Assembly: GCA_973895155.1 (NCBI GenBank)
Contig: OZ316898.1
Location: 6,510,001-6,574,000 of the forward strand
Length of the DNA stretch: 64,000 nucleotides
Source of the DNA: Marsupella aquatica
Taxonomy: Eukaryota; Marchantiophyta
Direction: 5' to 3'
Shown: piece by piece, positions 26,073 through 37,710 of the stretch
Position numbering within the stretch: the stretch's first letter is position 1
Layout: each line of letters begins with the position of its first letter
Made by a program: the position numbers and the translations under genes
The notes under the pieces: model-generated
The model's input: the letters and a program-made list of their open reading frames with translations, nothing else
Told to the model about the DNA's origin: nothing
The model's database searches: none

Positions 26073-26219
26073 CATCTTCAGGCTACTTAATGCTAATTAG
26101 CTGATTAATCCAAAGTAGTTGCCACTGCCTGCCTATGCCAGATCATCTCAAGGCTATCAATGCTTATTAGCATTGAATAATCCTAAGTAGCTGTCCACTG
26201 CCTGCCTATGCCAGATCCG
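26073..26219. repeat. Two-copy tandem repeat, ~72 bp
   Basis: The copies share GATCATCTnnAGGCTA, AATGCTnATTAGC, AATCC.AAGTAG and CCACTGCCTGCCTATGCCAG, with ~85-90% identity by eye. Confidence 0.65.
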
Positions 26220-26261
26220 ATTATAAGTAAAAATATCAAGCTTGAGCGGTTGCTGCCATCA

Positions 26262-26400
26262 CCTGGCCCCAGGCTGGGTGATAGAGTACCTTAGTGGGGT
26301 TGGGCAGGTCCTGGGTTTGAAACCTGTTGGCTCTTAAGCAATTTGACTCTAAGAAAAAATGTGCACTCAAAGGGCAGTGAAGGTGGGCAGATGTGTATGG
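26262..26400 (+). mobile_element. tRNA-derived SINE-like fragment
   Basis: The phrase GGCTGGGTGATAGAGTACC resembles a pol III A box in its tRNA D-arm setting. CTGGGTTTGAAACCTG, 32 bp on, resembles a B box/T arm. It is followed by an A-rich run and unrelated tail. No intact tRNA fold is present, so this is a SINE or tRNA relic rather than a tRNA gene. Confidence 0.4.
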
Positions 26401-27687
26401 GAGACTCTTAATGAGCCTCGAGATTGCTTTACTCGCTCAGTAGCTGCTGTGTCTGCCGTGAACTCATTATGGTTCCTCTATATAAAGTGGAAAGACTCCT
26501 CACATTTTGTTTTAGTTTTGACAGCTGAGGTGTAGCGAACTCATCCTACTTTTGGCCGTCCAAAGGGAATGTCTTTGGGCATTTTTCGAAGTTGTGTAGT
26601 ACAAGTTCTGTCAGGATGAACCCTCATATCCTAATCATCTTACCATCTTCAGCTCAAAGGTTTTGAAGCAGGTCTTTCTATTATCAAACACTAATAGACT
26701 TGCTTGGGCACTTTCTAAAGTAGTGTAGTACAACATCTTACTCCTTCACTGTTGGCAGTCTTTACTTCCGCAACAGTAAGTGGTCGTTGCTTCCAGGGAC
26801 GAGCTATTACTATGTCAAATTATAAACATTGGCAAATTCATGAAGCCGTTTCTTTTTAATCCAGCTCACTAACATACAATAATTGGTAGTTCATGTCCTT
26901 TCAATTAAGTAACAAAATTAGTTCCAGCTATGTATCGTGTCTCAACATTTCTGTTCAAGTCCGTTAGCGTTCCACATCTTATTTTAAAGTTCACCTGTTT
27001 GTCACTTGTAGTCCAATGATATCTCGACTCTTACATTTTTTTTGTCTTAAAGAGGGCCCTTTCGTCTGCTTGGAGTAAAGCTCTCTCAGGTTCTCCAGGA
27101 ACGATTCGGGGACAGGTTTATGAGTGAAGGTTCACTGAGACTTGGGTTGAAATAGGACACATCGACCAATTGTTAATGTCCAGAATTTGAATTACGTGAG
27201 TTAACCAGAATCCTGTGGCATACCCCACATGTTGTGGCCTCTGGTGCTTTTCAGACTAACCATGTGGTGGTGAACTACTATTCACCAAACTATATATACA
27301 CATAAACTGAATGTATCGAATCTGTTAATCAGAACTTTTCAGCAATATCCACCAGTCTCTTTCCACGTTGCATGACGGTGTGGTAGTGTGTGGTAGTTCA
27401 CTTGAGTTGAGACTCCTAGGTTTAGAGTTCAAGAGTTAAGACTCATAGTTCTTGAGTTCAAATGTTGAAGCTGACTGTTCCCTTTCTAGAGGGTTTCATA
27501 GATTTACTCTCAAAATATTACAAAATTGTTCCCTTTCTGTGGTGTTTCATAGATTTACTCTTAAAATATACCCCAAAAATATCGGTTCTTGGCAAAGTTG
27601 CTCAACTTCTACATCATTTCCTTATTTCCTTCCAGAATTCCGGCAACTTTTCTTCGTTGTACGTTACTGCAAACCCATGCTGAGGCC

Positions 27688-29850
27688 TCAAAACCTCTTA
27701 TTCTCATATGAGACCAAACCATGCACGTTACCCTCTGCTTGTGCAGCAGGTGTGCGTATCTGCATCAAAGTCCACCGTCCAAGAAGTTGGTATGAAAGAA
27801 TGCGGATATTAGCCCCAAAACACAGAATTCCAATCAATGCTCAGTGCTGGCAATCTTAGACCTCGACCTGCCAATTCGGAAAAACGGTCAAGAACATGCA
27901 GCCTGGTGCAAAATAGTGGCAAGGTAGAGAGATGCAGACCTCCATTCTAATTTCTCCAGACCTGAGCGCCTGATGAACTTTTTGGACTGACTTTACCCCC
28001 ATATCTTGGAACCCTTGCCTTACTGCCTGCATTGTGAAGGGAACCAGACGGAGTATAGAGCCTTTATCTGCAACCACACCTGAAACTCCTTGTGCTATTT
28101 TCAGTTGTAGTATGTTTGCCAAGTAATGATCATCACTTTCTTCTGCCAAGTAATGATCATCTCTTCCTTTTGCTTGAGCCTCTAAGGAGCCCATGGCTCG
28201 GTAAGATTTCAGCTTACGCCCATCCTGCTCACACAAACGGAATAAAAACCTATGAACGTAATTCCTGTCATGAAGAAAGGTTACCAGTGTGCAACCTTTT
28301 CTACTAGCCTGTGACCAGAAAGTGAGGAAATGCTGACTGGCTAGTATCCCCAGACCAAACCCTCAGTAGCCTATACATAGTACCTCGTAGAGTTTAAGAT
28401 TGGTCAATTCTTCCAAGACAACCAGAGGCCAACAACCAAACTGGATCACAGCAAAGATAGAAACATGTCCCACCTGGAAGAAATAATCTCCAGGAGCCTC
28501 TTCAGTCCCAGCAAGAAAGTTCCCCATCATGACAGTCGACGCACCCAAAGTAAGAGCCTTGACAATGTGCCCTGAATTAGAAATTCCCCCGTCTGCAATG
28601 ATAGGGACATCAAAAGTGCTTGCAAAACGAGCTGTTTGATACACTGCAGTTGCCTGAGGCATAGAAAACCACGAAAGGGAGATTATGTTCGACAGAGCTT
28701 TCCAATCTTTCTACATACAGGACTAGTCTCATCATGCTCAAGTAATGACTTCAGGACTTGACAGCAACGGGAAAAGAGGGGGAATCCAGACTGGAGTGAA
28801 TTTTAATCAAGGGGTACATGAAGAATGTACCTGGCCACGGCCAACACCGCAAACTTCCTGAGTGGTGCAAATGGAGCCAGCACCCATACCGACTCTTAGC
28901 GCATCAGCCCCTGCCGCGATCAACTGGTACGCTTGCCTAGCAGTCACCACATTTCCACCGATCACATCGAGCTGTGGGTACCTCTTCTTAACGTAGGACA
29001 GCATATCTAGTTGGTATTGGGAGTTGCCCTGGGCGCTATCCAGGATGACAACGTTCACGCCAGCATCCACCAGAAGCTTGAGCCTCTCTTTGTCACTGTC
29101 CCTAGTTCCCACAGCCGCTCCAACGAGGAACTTCCCATCAGGTCCGAGCGAGGGGGCACGCATCCTTGGGTTTGAGAGCATGCGCTTTAGGTCTGTTCTG
29201 CACAGCACTTCCACCACCTCGCCGTGGTCGTTCACTAGAGGCAACGAACACTTCTTGCTACAACTCAGAATTTGAGCAGCGTCCAACAAAGTCGTGTCTG
29301 CTGGAGCTGTGACAAGGTCGGTGCTCATCACACCCCCGAGCTCCGTGCTTCTACGCACAACGCAATCTATATCACTGCTCGTGACAATGCCAACGAGCTT
29401 TGAACCCATGGTACCATCCTCTGTCACAAGAACAGATGAGAAACCCTTGGTACTCTTGATGACATCAATGTGGCTAATTGTGTCACTGGGCCGCAAGCAC
29501 ACAGGCTCATACACGAATCCAACTCTCTGATTCTTAACCTTCTTGACGAGATTGGCCTGCTCTACCGGCGTGTTGTTGTAATGCACGAATCCAATTGCTC
29601 CCACGGTCGCCATCGCTGCTGCCATGGACGATCCTGTCACTGTGTCCATAGGGGACGAGATGCAGGGCGTCCTCAGAACGATGTTTTTCGTCAATTTCGA
29701 TGAGAGGTCAACGTCATCTGCTGGGAAGTCGATGAACCCCGGATGCATGATCACGTCGTCGTAAGTGTAACTATTTTCTCTCCCAAAAACCTCTATTGCT
29801 GTCCACCCATCGTGCTCGAATCCAGGGAAACCTCCCCCATTTTGGCCCAT
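27688..29850 (-). CDS. IMPDH: Inosine-5'-monophosphate dehydrogenase, 4 exons, ~518 aa
   Basis: Catalyses the NAD-dependent step from IMP to XMP, rate-setting for guanine nucleotides, in the cytosol. Exons: 29850-28831, 28653-28474, 28224-27940, 27759-27688; phase 0 at each junction. N-terminal barrel [16 protein letters not shown], then a CBS pair region, then GIGICTTQEV-type active loop (here [16 protein letters not shown] with the catalytic Cys), the GDVP-like [11 protein letters not shown] phosphate site, and C-terminal [13 protein letters not shown]. The ATG at 29850 is preferred over an in-frame GTG nine bases upstream. Odd feature: the mobile flap that normally reads DQRYLGD here reads DDHYLAEES followed by [10 protein letters not shown] 27-bp tandem duplication doubles the flap motif, and the usual catalytic Arg of the Arg-Tyr dyad is His in both copies. 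Otherwise intact. Confidence 0.93.
28118..28171. repeat. 27-bp tandem duplication inside IMPDH exon 3
   Basis: GCCAAGTAATGATCATC starts at 28118 and again at 28145. The duplication is in frame and adds nine residues to the flap loop of IMPDH. Confidence 0.85.
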
Positions 29851-30511
29851 CTCTCCCACACTCTCTCAAAACAGAAGTGCTCCCTATTCTCAGAACTTTG
29901 AGACCTCTGATTATGAGGATTGCTGCTCTTCAGAAATTGGACACCTCTGATTGTGAGGATTGCTGTGGAGACGAGGGTTGTTGACCGCAGCAGCAATGTC
30001 GCAAGCCAGCAAACAAAATTCTCGAGTCAGTCAGGGTTTAAGTTTTAGCACTCCGGGGTCTTAAGTAGTGGATACAGATTACGGGACGATCCAAATTCTT
30101 GAGTCAGTCAGGGTTTAGCGTTTGGTGCTCGGGCTCTTACAGTGGTGGATACAGATTACGTTACCCTGGGATATGGTCGGTTCGCGCAATAAAAAGTGTT
30201 GAAAATGTCAGTGTATGTTGGGTACAATGTATGAAACTTGAAATATTGACATATTAAGTTTCATTTAGAAGAGGTTCACCCTTCGAAATGACCACAAATT
30301 GTCCAGAATGACGAAGAGTCTTATGGGCTAAAGTATTGCGTTCTCAAGGATCTATCTCTTTTTTCTTTCTGTAGCACTGGAGCCAATGGTGCCTTCATTC
30401 ATGTTGCATTGGATGCCCAGTAGCCCCAACAACCAGGGAGCAAGATTGTCACAAGATCACCTTCTTGCTTCACCTGTGATCGATGTGTAGGCGGCCACCA
30501 TAAGTTTATAT
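29851..30511. other. IMPDH 5' flank with direct repeats
   Basis: Probable IMPDH promoter/5' UTR side. GACnCCTCTGATT.TGAGGATTGCTG occurs twice (about 29910-29935 and 29942-29966). A ~64-bp block (GAGTCAGTCAGGGTTTA ... GTGGATACAGATTACG) occurs at about 30023-30084 and 30099-30161. Confidence 0.5.
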
Positions 30512-33453
30512 CTACACAAGATGGCTATCACGGCGACTGTGCTTACGATTGATTTTCATTGAGGACAAGCGCTTCTTTGTTAGGAGGTTTTGGAACCTCA
30601 CTTTCTCGTGGTGATGATCAATCTCATGCTTGTGATCAATGTCATGTTTGTGATCTTGATCATCATCGTGAAGTCTGTCGTCAATGGGCATAGAATTGAG
30701 GCGTCTGTCTCGATCAGCATAGCTATGAGGAAAGTGAGTATGGTGATGGCGTTTGGGGAATATCTTGCTATATAGTACTGTTGGGAGGTCAAACACTTTC
30801 CCAGAAGGATGGTGCACGATGAAAGGATTCTCTACCATGTTAGGGAACTCTGCTTCTAATCTCTTTTGCTCTTCTTTTCGTAATCGTTCTCTTTGGCCAA
30901 ACTCGGATAGTTGTCTCACAGTGGGATGTTCCAAACGTTGGTAATCTGTGTGAACATATGCGCTAGTGTTGAAGTTTTTCTCATGGGGGATCATCAGTTC
31001 CTTCTCCTTGTCCTTTTTCTTGAGGAGATCCCATTTGGTCACATAGGGCCCACAGTTTTGTGTTGTGATGTATGTGCCCAAACTGGAGGTAATGAGAGCT
31101 GCGTCTTCAACACGGCGGCGAGTGTCTATGCTTAGCTTTGAATGAGGCACCTTGCTTTGCTTGACAAAGAACTTGTTGTTTGCCATCTTGACGGGAATGC
31201 CATATTCATCAAACCCAGCCTTCCTCCAAATCTCCATCCCTGTCACCTGCCTTCTCCTGGCATCCTTGATGTGCTCCTCCAAATAGCTTCGTCCTCTTCC
31301 AAATATTGCAATCAGTGGTGAATAGAAAGCTCCTTTGCATGACTCCGTACCAACCTGTGGATGTATTCGGCAGATTCATTGTATGTAAAACAACTTAACA
31401 ATGTTCTCTTTCACAGGTTTATCAACAAAATCTGTCTCCTTTAGTGAAGTGAAAATGCTGTGGAATATCTCAAAAGCGAGAAATTGGATTGCAAAGCTAG
31501 CTCCAAAGATGTAACGGCTGTCTCAATCTAGGATGACTGGAACAAAACCAAATAATCTGCTAAATTCCACCAGAACCTATCTTTCCTCAAGTTCAGACAG
31601 TCGTTCAAGAATCCCATCAAAACTGATCACAGATGAGGAGACAGGTGAAACAAACACATGAGACTGACTACGTTGTTGTTTACCCGGAAGTGGCTGGATT
31701 CGATGAAATTGTCAATCTCTGCTTTAACATTTTTTGTAGCCTCTTCTTGCTCTCGCTCCATTTGCTCAAGATAACTTCTCTTCAGATGTACTCTCACTTC
31801 TGTCCCTACCTTGACAATCTTCTCTATGTAAGCCTTTCTTTTGTAGAAGTCGTGCTTGTACTTCCTGCTGTAAAATCCTCGAAAATGGCGTTGAATTACA
31901 ATTGCATTCTTTCCAAAATAGATCAAGCGTAAGAACTTGTCCACCCGTCGACGAACCTCCATGGCATAACATCGATGCAAGTGACCTCGATAACATTTCT
32001 GGATCCTGATAGCTTGTGTATGCATCCTCTTCAACCGGAGCCATGCTGCCTTCCTCCGCCATGCACACTGTCCCTCTTTACAAGGCACCCATGAATCTGA
32101 TTATTAACAATGTGATATGGCTTGAATAAAAAATTCCCTTTTGCTACGAAAGGAATCACAGGCTCTAGTCAGTTGACACAGTTCTTAGTCAACAAAACAA
32201 CAACGCAAAGATCTAAAATAGATCCCAGGAGGGACTTTTTACTGTAACTCTGGCACAATGGCATTGGCAGCTTACATGACTGTCCTGCCTTATTTAATTA
32301 GTTTGGTTTTCTATGTAAAATATTGAGATGCCCAACTTCAAAATGTATCGTCCAACCGAATTTACTCTTTGCCTCGGTGAAGTTAACGATTTCTGGAACG
32401 TCTTTTAGACTTGGAATGCGTGAGTGGTCTCGGCAAAGAATATGAACATTGAAATATTGTCCTGTTAATCTTACCTGGATCGTCACAGCTGCTTTTGTCT
32501 CCTGGGGTCTATGTTCCTCTGCTTCCCTGTCAGCACGCACATGCATTTAGCGTCAGGCCACGGGATTCCCTTTGTTTCTATCAAAGGAGTTAACACAGAA
32601 TTTTAGTAGGTGCATCGATCCTCCCACGGAAGTAGAAGAACATCTCGGCTGCCATCGGGCAAGCATTGAAGATTCTACAACCCTAGTGAAGGAGTTAACA
32701 CAGAATTTTAGTAGGTGCATCGATCCTCCCACGGACGTAGAAGAACATCTCGGCTGCCATCGGGCAAGCATTGAAGATTCTACAACCCTAGTGTGCTGAG
32801 ATGGAAAGGCATTTGCAATACAATTGGTTGTGACACGAAATGACAGGACGACGTGAATCGTCTTGTGCTGCAACTGGATGGGTTCTGTTCAATGCCCGGA
32901 AAGGGCCGTCTTGTCGGAGAATCAACACTTTTAACAACGGTGAACTACTGCGTGACACAGTCGCGTGATAAATGATGGCATGAACTTGCTGGCTTTGCCT
33001 CGTCATGGCGTCGATGAAGTCCAGAACTTCATGCTATACAGTTCTGACATAGTGATCCAGACAGTAGAGGACTAAACAATCCTGCATTTTGAGCTTGCAG
33101 TGAAACATGATGGGCAATCAGGTCTTCCCACGGACACCGACTAACGTCAGTTAGATACTTTAGTTGATCTGTTTTGTTATAGATTGTCAACAAAAGATTC
33201 GTTACCGTGAAACATGAAAGAAGCTATTAATGATGTCGATTGTGCATTTTGGGAAGAAATCTCCATTCAACACCCCAATTCGGTTCCCCACTATTTCTCG
33301 TAGAGGCTGGGGACGTTCTTCTACCTCCGTGGGAGCATCTCCTTCGATTACGTTTCCTTCCAATGTTCCTTTTTCGGATGCTTTTGTATTTGGGTCTTCT
33401 TTTATCTTCGATGGAAGTGATGCCATCGCCTGTTCTTTCCCTTTTGGAGCCAT
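30512..33453 (-). CDS. SPATA17: SPATA17-like IQ-motif protein, 4 exons, ~508 aa
   Basis: Family members bind calmodulin through IQ motifs and are linked to motile cilia and sperm flagella; in a moss the likely place is the biflagellate sperm. Exons: 33453-33206, 32526-32475, 32067-31684, 31354-30512; phases agree. The N-terminal ~80 residues are charged and low in structure. IQ motifs follow: VTIQCAWRRKAAW across the exon 2/3 junction, IRIQKCYRGHLHR and IVIQRHFRGFYSRKY, then a Lys/Glu coiled stretch. The last exon has FDEYGIP and a basic, His/Asp-rich C-terminal tail (DHKHDIDHKHEIDHHHE). The acceptor of exon 3 was chosen because it restores the IQxxxR pattern; an alternative nearby AG is possible. 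Intron 1 holds a 105-bp tandem repeat. No lesion seen. Confidence 0.8.
32586..32795. repeat. Two-copy 105-bp tandem repeat in SPATA17 intron 1
   Basis: Units 32586-32690 and 32691-32795 differ at essentially one base (GAAGTAG against GACGTAG). Because 105 is a multiple of three, the plus strand keeps an open frame (32572-32799) that repeats 35 residues including FSRCIDPPT and EEHLGCHRASIEDS. It is antisense to the host gene and probably not coding. Confidence 0.85.
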
Positions 33454-35258
33454 GATGGAGCACGAAAATCAGCACCAAGACTCCGAGTAGTGCAACTTCT
33501 TTCTGTTCCCTTGATTTTCGTCCTAAAATTTCCGTCGGATGTATCTAAACAGAGTCTCTTGCTTTTCCATTCTCCAACCGTCTAATGTGGACTCCTGCAC
33601 GCGTACCCATTCAGACGTACAACTAGCGCTTTGAACCCATACGATTCAACTTATCATCAAAGACTGTCCCACAGTTGCATAATCACAAAACTTTGTGCTG
33701 CAAAACAGCTTCAAAACATATAGCCTCCCACATTTTCAGATACATTCTATTAACATGAGAGAAACGTCGTTATTTAGATGCTCAGCACCACGGAATGTAT
33801 CCCGCCAGTTTCTTGTTTGATACCCCTCGTCACTGTGTGTCCCATATTTGCTTGAGGCCAGGTTTAGGTATGCATTGTTCCCCTCACGCTCCTCGAAACG
33901 AGACGTCTTGGGTAGTACATAGAGTGACCCGCATCAGGCGTCCTGCTTCACTCAGCCGTGGAGCTTTTTCAGTTTTATAAGTGATAAGCTTCGACCTTAG
34001 TTTGAACAGGATTGCCCATCAGTAAGAAATCTCGCATGTACTGCATATAATCTGCAATGAAATTCAGAAACCAATTCTCCTAGTTTGTTTCTTGTAAAGT
34101 TTCATATCGCTGGTGTCCATGGTGTTAACCATCTATGTGCATATAATCTGCAATGAAATTCAGAAACCAATTCTCCTAGTTTGTTTCTTGTAAAGTTTCA
34201 TATCGCTGGTGTCCATGGTGTTAACCATCTATGTATGCAACAAGGAAATCAGAACTTCAGTTTGGCCAGGAAGATGTTAGCATTCGATTCGTCCTCACGT
34301 TGTACAAATTGCCATTGGAGAGGCTGAGCTATTGATAGTGATATCATAGGACTGGAAACAAGATGGAGACGAACAACACCTTCAGTGACATAGTGAAGTA
34401 CGACTATGAATGGCATACTCAGTTCTCATCTTCGAGTACAGAGTCTGAATTTTGAGTTAGATCTGTGTGGTATTACATGATTCAAACATGCTGCTCAATG
34501 ATTCACACATTCCTGTATTACTGAAGGGGCTGAGATGACCAAATTGATTGACATCCAAGTAACTCGAGAGAAATCTGCCACGGATGTGGTTCAAAACGCC
34601 CATTAAGCGCAATTGTAAGGGTGTACAGCAGCACAAGGTTTACGTATTGCATTCACAATGATTTTCCAGACCAGATTGCCCATTGCTAAGCTATCGTCTG
34701 CAATGGAAACACTCATCAAATATTCGGACATCGCCAGCTCCAACAGCGAATGAGTGCGAATGAAGAGAATTAAAAATTGTGTATTACCTTTACTCCCACT
34801 CCCAATGGTTCTGATCATGCCACTAAATTTCATTATCATCATCCCCACTGAATGTTATTCTAAAGCTTTGCACTGAGGCTCTTGCTGACGCAAAGTCAAT
34901 CTGTGCATTTTGATATTGCACGACCTACATCGGAATGGAGTACTCTGGAACAATTGGCGTAAGCTTCTGAAGCCACGCAACTATACTTTGAAATGACCAG
35001 ATTTAGCTCGGTCACAATGGCGACCGGCTACCAAATTCATAAATTTGCTTGTCAGTCTTCGTGCTGGCAGCAACAACATGGTAAACAAGACCGATGGAAA
35101 AGGTGGTCCCGAAAGATACATCACCTCTTTCTTCACTAGAAATCGACATTCAGCTCTCATCCATTTGACGGATTCAACACTAGTCTATTACTGACATGAA
35201 CTTGATAGTATAAAAAGACCCGACTTCGAATGCTCACTGGAGCTTCCAATTCAAGGGC
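33454..35258. other. Intergenic between SPATA17-like and APC11
   Basis: No gene recognised. Contains a 96-bp tandem duplication (34044-34235). Confidence 0.45.
34044..34235. repeat. Two-copy 96-bp tandem repeat
   Basis: Units 34044-34139 and 34140-34235 appear identical by eye, beginning CATATAATCTGCAATGAAAT and ending GTTAACCATCTATGT. Non-coding. Confidence 0.85.
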
Positions 35259-35855
35259 TCAGGCCCTAAACTTCCACTCTCTTCGGCACATGGGACAGTG
35301 GGGTCGTGGGCTTTGTGAATTTACCCACTTCAAAATACAGTGCAAATGAAAAGCATGATTGCACGCACCCCAAACTGATCCAACGACAAACCAAAACAAG
35401 AATAGGCATCAGTACCAAATAAATCTCCAAAAGGATAAGGACTCAAGATATCAGAACCGCTTTCTATTAATCATTTGTGCAACTACCCATTCGGCATTTA
35501 TTGACATCCAGTTTCACTAGGGCAGTCCTGAAGAGACTTCCATACCTCACAGTTAGTCCATAATGAGTGAATAATGTCCGACGGAATGACCATGGACAAA
35601 AACCACTGATAATACAAGTTCGATGTCTAAATGAGCACAATCGTAGCAAGAAATGCACTCCAGAAGAGAGCATTGGAACACGTCCAATTTCAGGTACTTG
35701 AGAAGAACGAGATCTAAAGAGAGATGGCAGACATACTTAGAGGGCAATCATCTCCAGGCATCTTGCAATCAGGGCAGCAGCCATCAAACGCCATCCGGCA
35801 AATTCCACAGGCGTCATCATGTGCGTCCCACGTCCATGATGCTACTCCATGCCAC
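35259..35855 (-). CDS. APC11: Anaphase-promoting complex subunit 11 (RING-H2), 3' exons
   Basis: Catalytic RING subunit of the APC/C, which with APC2 recruits E2 enzymes to ubiquitinate cyclins and securin. Exon 35855-35737 reads WHGVASWTWDAHDDACGICR, then MAFDGCCPDCKMPGDDCPL. Exon 35374-35259 reads WGACNHAFHLHCILKWV, then CPMCRREWKFRA and stop. Joined through a phase-1 Ile codon, they give the RING-H2 set (CxxC, CxxC, CxHxxxHxxC, CPMC) and the full C terminus of an ~84-residue protein. The first six or seven residues lie in an upstream exon, for which 36899-36881 is a candidate whose junction I could not make agree in phase. Confidence 0.92.
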
Positions 35856-36474
35856 CTACAAACAGATGGCCACCTTTGGTCATCAATCCATCCAATGCAT
35901 CTCCTCCCCTAATTGGTACAGACAACCAATTGACTCTTCCAATGCCTTAATACAAACTTGGCCGTTCGAAAATCTACTGAGTGAAACTTTTCAGAAATCG
36001 AAGTCCAGTTCGCAACGATTCTCAAGCACTTGTGGCACAAGATTCGCGAGTCAAAGCAAGTCAAGCGAAATAGGGTACAGATTCACCAAGCTACAACAAT
36101 TTTCCTCAATTGAAATTTCTAAAACCAATTCGTGACGCTTTAGTCACTGCCAAAGCGAGAGAGTGGGGAAAAGAGATTTACTCTGATCAACGAAACGCAG
36201 AGAACGAGACATTTGCAATAGCAGTTGGTCAAGGACTACAACATTTTCGTCTGGAAAAAGGGAAACACGTCTCTATCTCATTCCCTTTAACCCTAACTCG
36301 CGATTGTATTGTTCCTTTCCAGACAAATTCCACTAAATTCCAGTCCTCTCATGCGTTCCTTCACTGTCTGAAATCACAGTCACTGCTACTCGAAAACATC
36401 CATATTCCTGCTCTGCTCCAAATCCTTCCCACAGCTTTGAACCCGTCCTCTAAGACACTAACAGATTACATTGA

Positions 36475-36845
36475 AATCCTAAATCGATTTTCAGTTCCCA
36501 TTGCATTAATTCAAAATCAGTCTCCCAAAAAATGCAAAAAAAATGTGACTACCCTCACTAGTTCCAATCTTTCGCACAGCTTGATGTAAACAAATACCAT
36601 CGACATTCAGTATCTATTTTTCAGTTCCCGTTGTATTCATTTAAATTCAATCTACCTCCAAAAAGATGCAAATTTTAAGAATCTGCCCCAAATGAACCAG
36701 TTCCAGTTTTTCGCACAGCGTTTTACGCTTCTCGCAGATAATATTTCCATATCACATCGATTCTGTATCTATTTCAGTTCCCCTTGTACTCATTCAAATT
36801 CCGAGTACCTGCAAATTCAGTCTACCTGCCAAAAAGATGCAATCC
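36475..36845. repeat. Three imperfect ~120-160-bp repeats
   Basis: Units near 36475-36585, 36590-36725 and 36740-36845 share TTTCAGTTCCC.TTG.ATT, a CAAAAAGATGCAA-like block, CCAGTT/CTAGTTCCA, and TTTCGCACAGC. They overlap the upstream side of APC11 and explain the 159-codon plus-strand frame at 36110-36589, which I did not call as a gene. Confidence 0.55.
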
Positions 36846-36880
36846 AAGAAATCTACTGTAAAGAACTGAAGGAAGGATAC

Positions 36881-36899
36881 TGATGATTTTCACTTTCAT
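36881..36899 (-). CDS. APC11: Candidate first exon of APC11 (MKVKII)
   Basis: ATG at 36899 encodes MKVKII, nearly the invariant APC11 start, and is followed by a donor-like GTATCCTT that resembles a U12-type 5' splice site. Joining to the acceptor at 35855 is one base out of phase, and no U12 branch-site motif is evident near that acceptor. Either the acceptor is misplaced, a tiny exon is missed, or this match is chance. Confidence 0.35.
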
Positions 36900-37589
36900 A
36901 CTCCCTCCGCTCTTGCCCCCGGACCCCTTATCGCTGTGTCCGTGGCTCCCTGCGAGAGCAAGCGACTGCTTCGCCGGTCTCTCGCTCATTCGAAGATGAT
37001 AGTCAAGTCGGCAATTCAAGATGGCTAGGCAAACCAAATAGTCAGCTTTTCTGTGATCTAAAACTAGTTATTCAGCTTTGTACATCTGGATACAGAACTA
37101 GACAAACTAATGAGTTTGTGTCCATCTAGTTATTTTTATTGTGTCTCACTCGTTATTTTCATGGTGTCTCACTAGGGGGCTCAATATTGAGGCTGCAATG
37201 TTTTAGGGGCAGTTCCGCATGCACACAGTCATAAAAATGGGGGTCAGCCCAAGGGTGGTCGACACACCATAGCCGCTTTTGCTACCAAAGGAGTTTCCTC
37301 CGTAAGGTGAGTTCTCCCCAGTTTGATTTCTGCTCGTTTTCCTCGCATTAGCTACATAAGTGCTCTGTGACAGCTTCCTAAATCCTGTAAAGCAGAAACC
37401 TGAAAATCTATACCTGCCAGGTAGGGTATAGAGACAGATATAGGAAGGGCGGATACCTGCCAAGTAAGGTATTACACAAGGTATAGCCAAATAATAGCTG
37501 TCCGGTAAGGTATTTTAAGTTATTGCAATACCTTACCTTTACGTGAATGCTATATCTTGCCGCCATAGTATACCCGCCTAACACTGATC

Positions 37590-37710
37590 TGAACCCCACT
37601 TTTTTTTTTTGGGGGGGGGGATTTGTGTTAAAATGCTCACAGTGAGCCTCAAACCCAACACCTGAGTCGCCCAACTCTTGCATTCTACCAGTAGCCCATG
37701 GACTGCAGGA
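37590..37710 (-). mobile_element. tRNA-derived SINE-like fragment
   Basis: On the minus strand, TGGGCTACTGGTAGAATGC resembles an A box and GTGTTGGGTTTGAGGCTC resembles a B box at tRNA spacing. It is followed ~40 bp later by a run of C then a run of A. This fits a pol III SINE relic; it is not a foldable tRNA gene. Confidence 0.4.

Larger units (their letters stand above)
24978..27687. other. Intergenic with repeats, no gene recognised
   Basis: Contains a local duplication of the GGGCCCT..GGCGATTTCTCTT block at 25485-25550, a ~72-bp tandem repeat at 26073-26219, a tRNA-derived SINE-like piece at about 26262-26400, and a short duplication (TTTCATAGATTTACTCT) at 27493 and 27546. Open frames here look like shadows or chance. 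Confidence 0.4.

Noticed and set aside
26262-26400. Functional tRNA gene
   Set aside because: A-box and B-box-like segments are present, but no acceptor stem or full cloverleaf can be drawn, so a SINE relic is more likely.
32572-32799. Two-repeat 75-codon plus-strand gene in the SPATA17-like intron
   Set aside because: The open frame follows from a 105-bp tandem duplication; no promoter, family likeness or conserved start context is visible. Kept only as a finding.
36110-36589. 159-codon plus-strand frame upstream of APC11
   Set aside because: It overlaps the three imperfect repeats, has no family likeness, and lies antisense in the APC11 upstream region.
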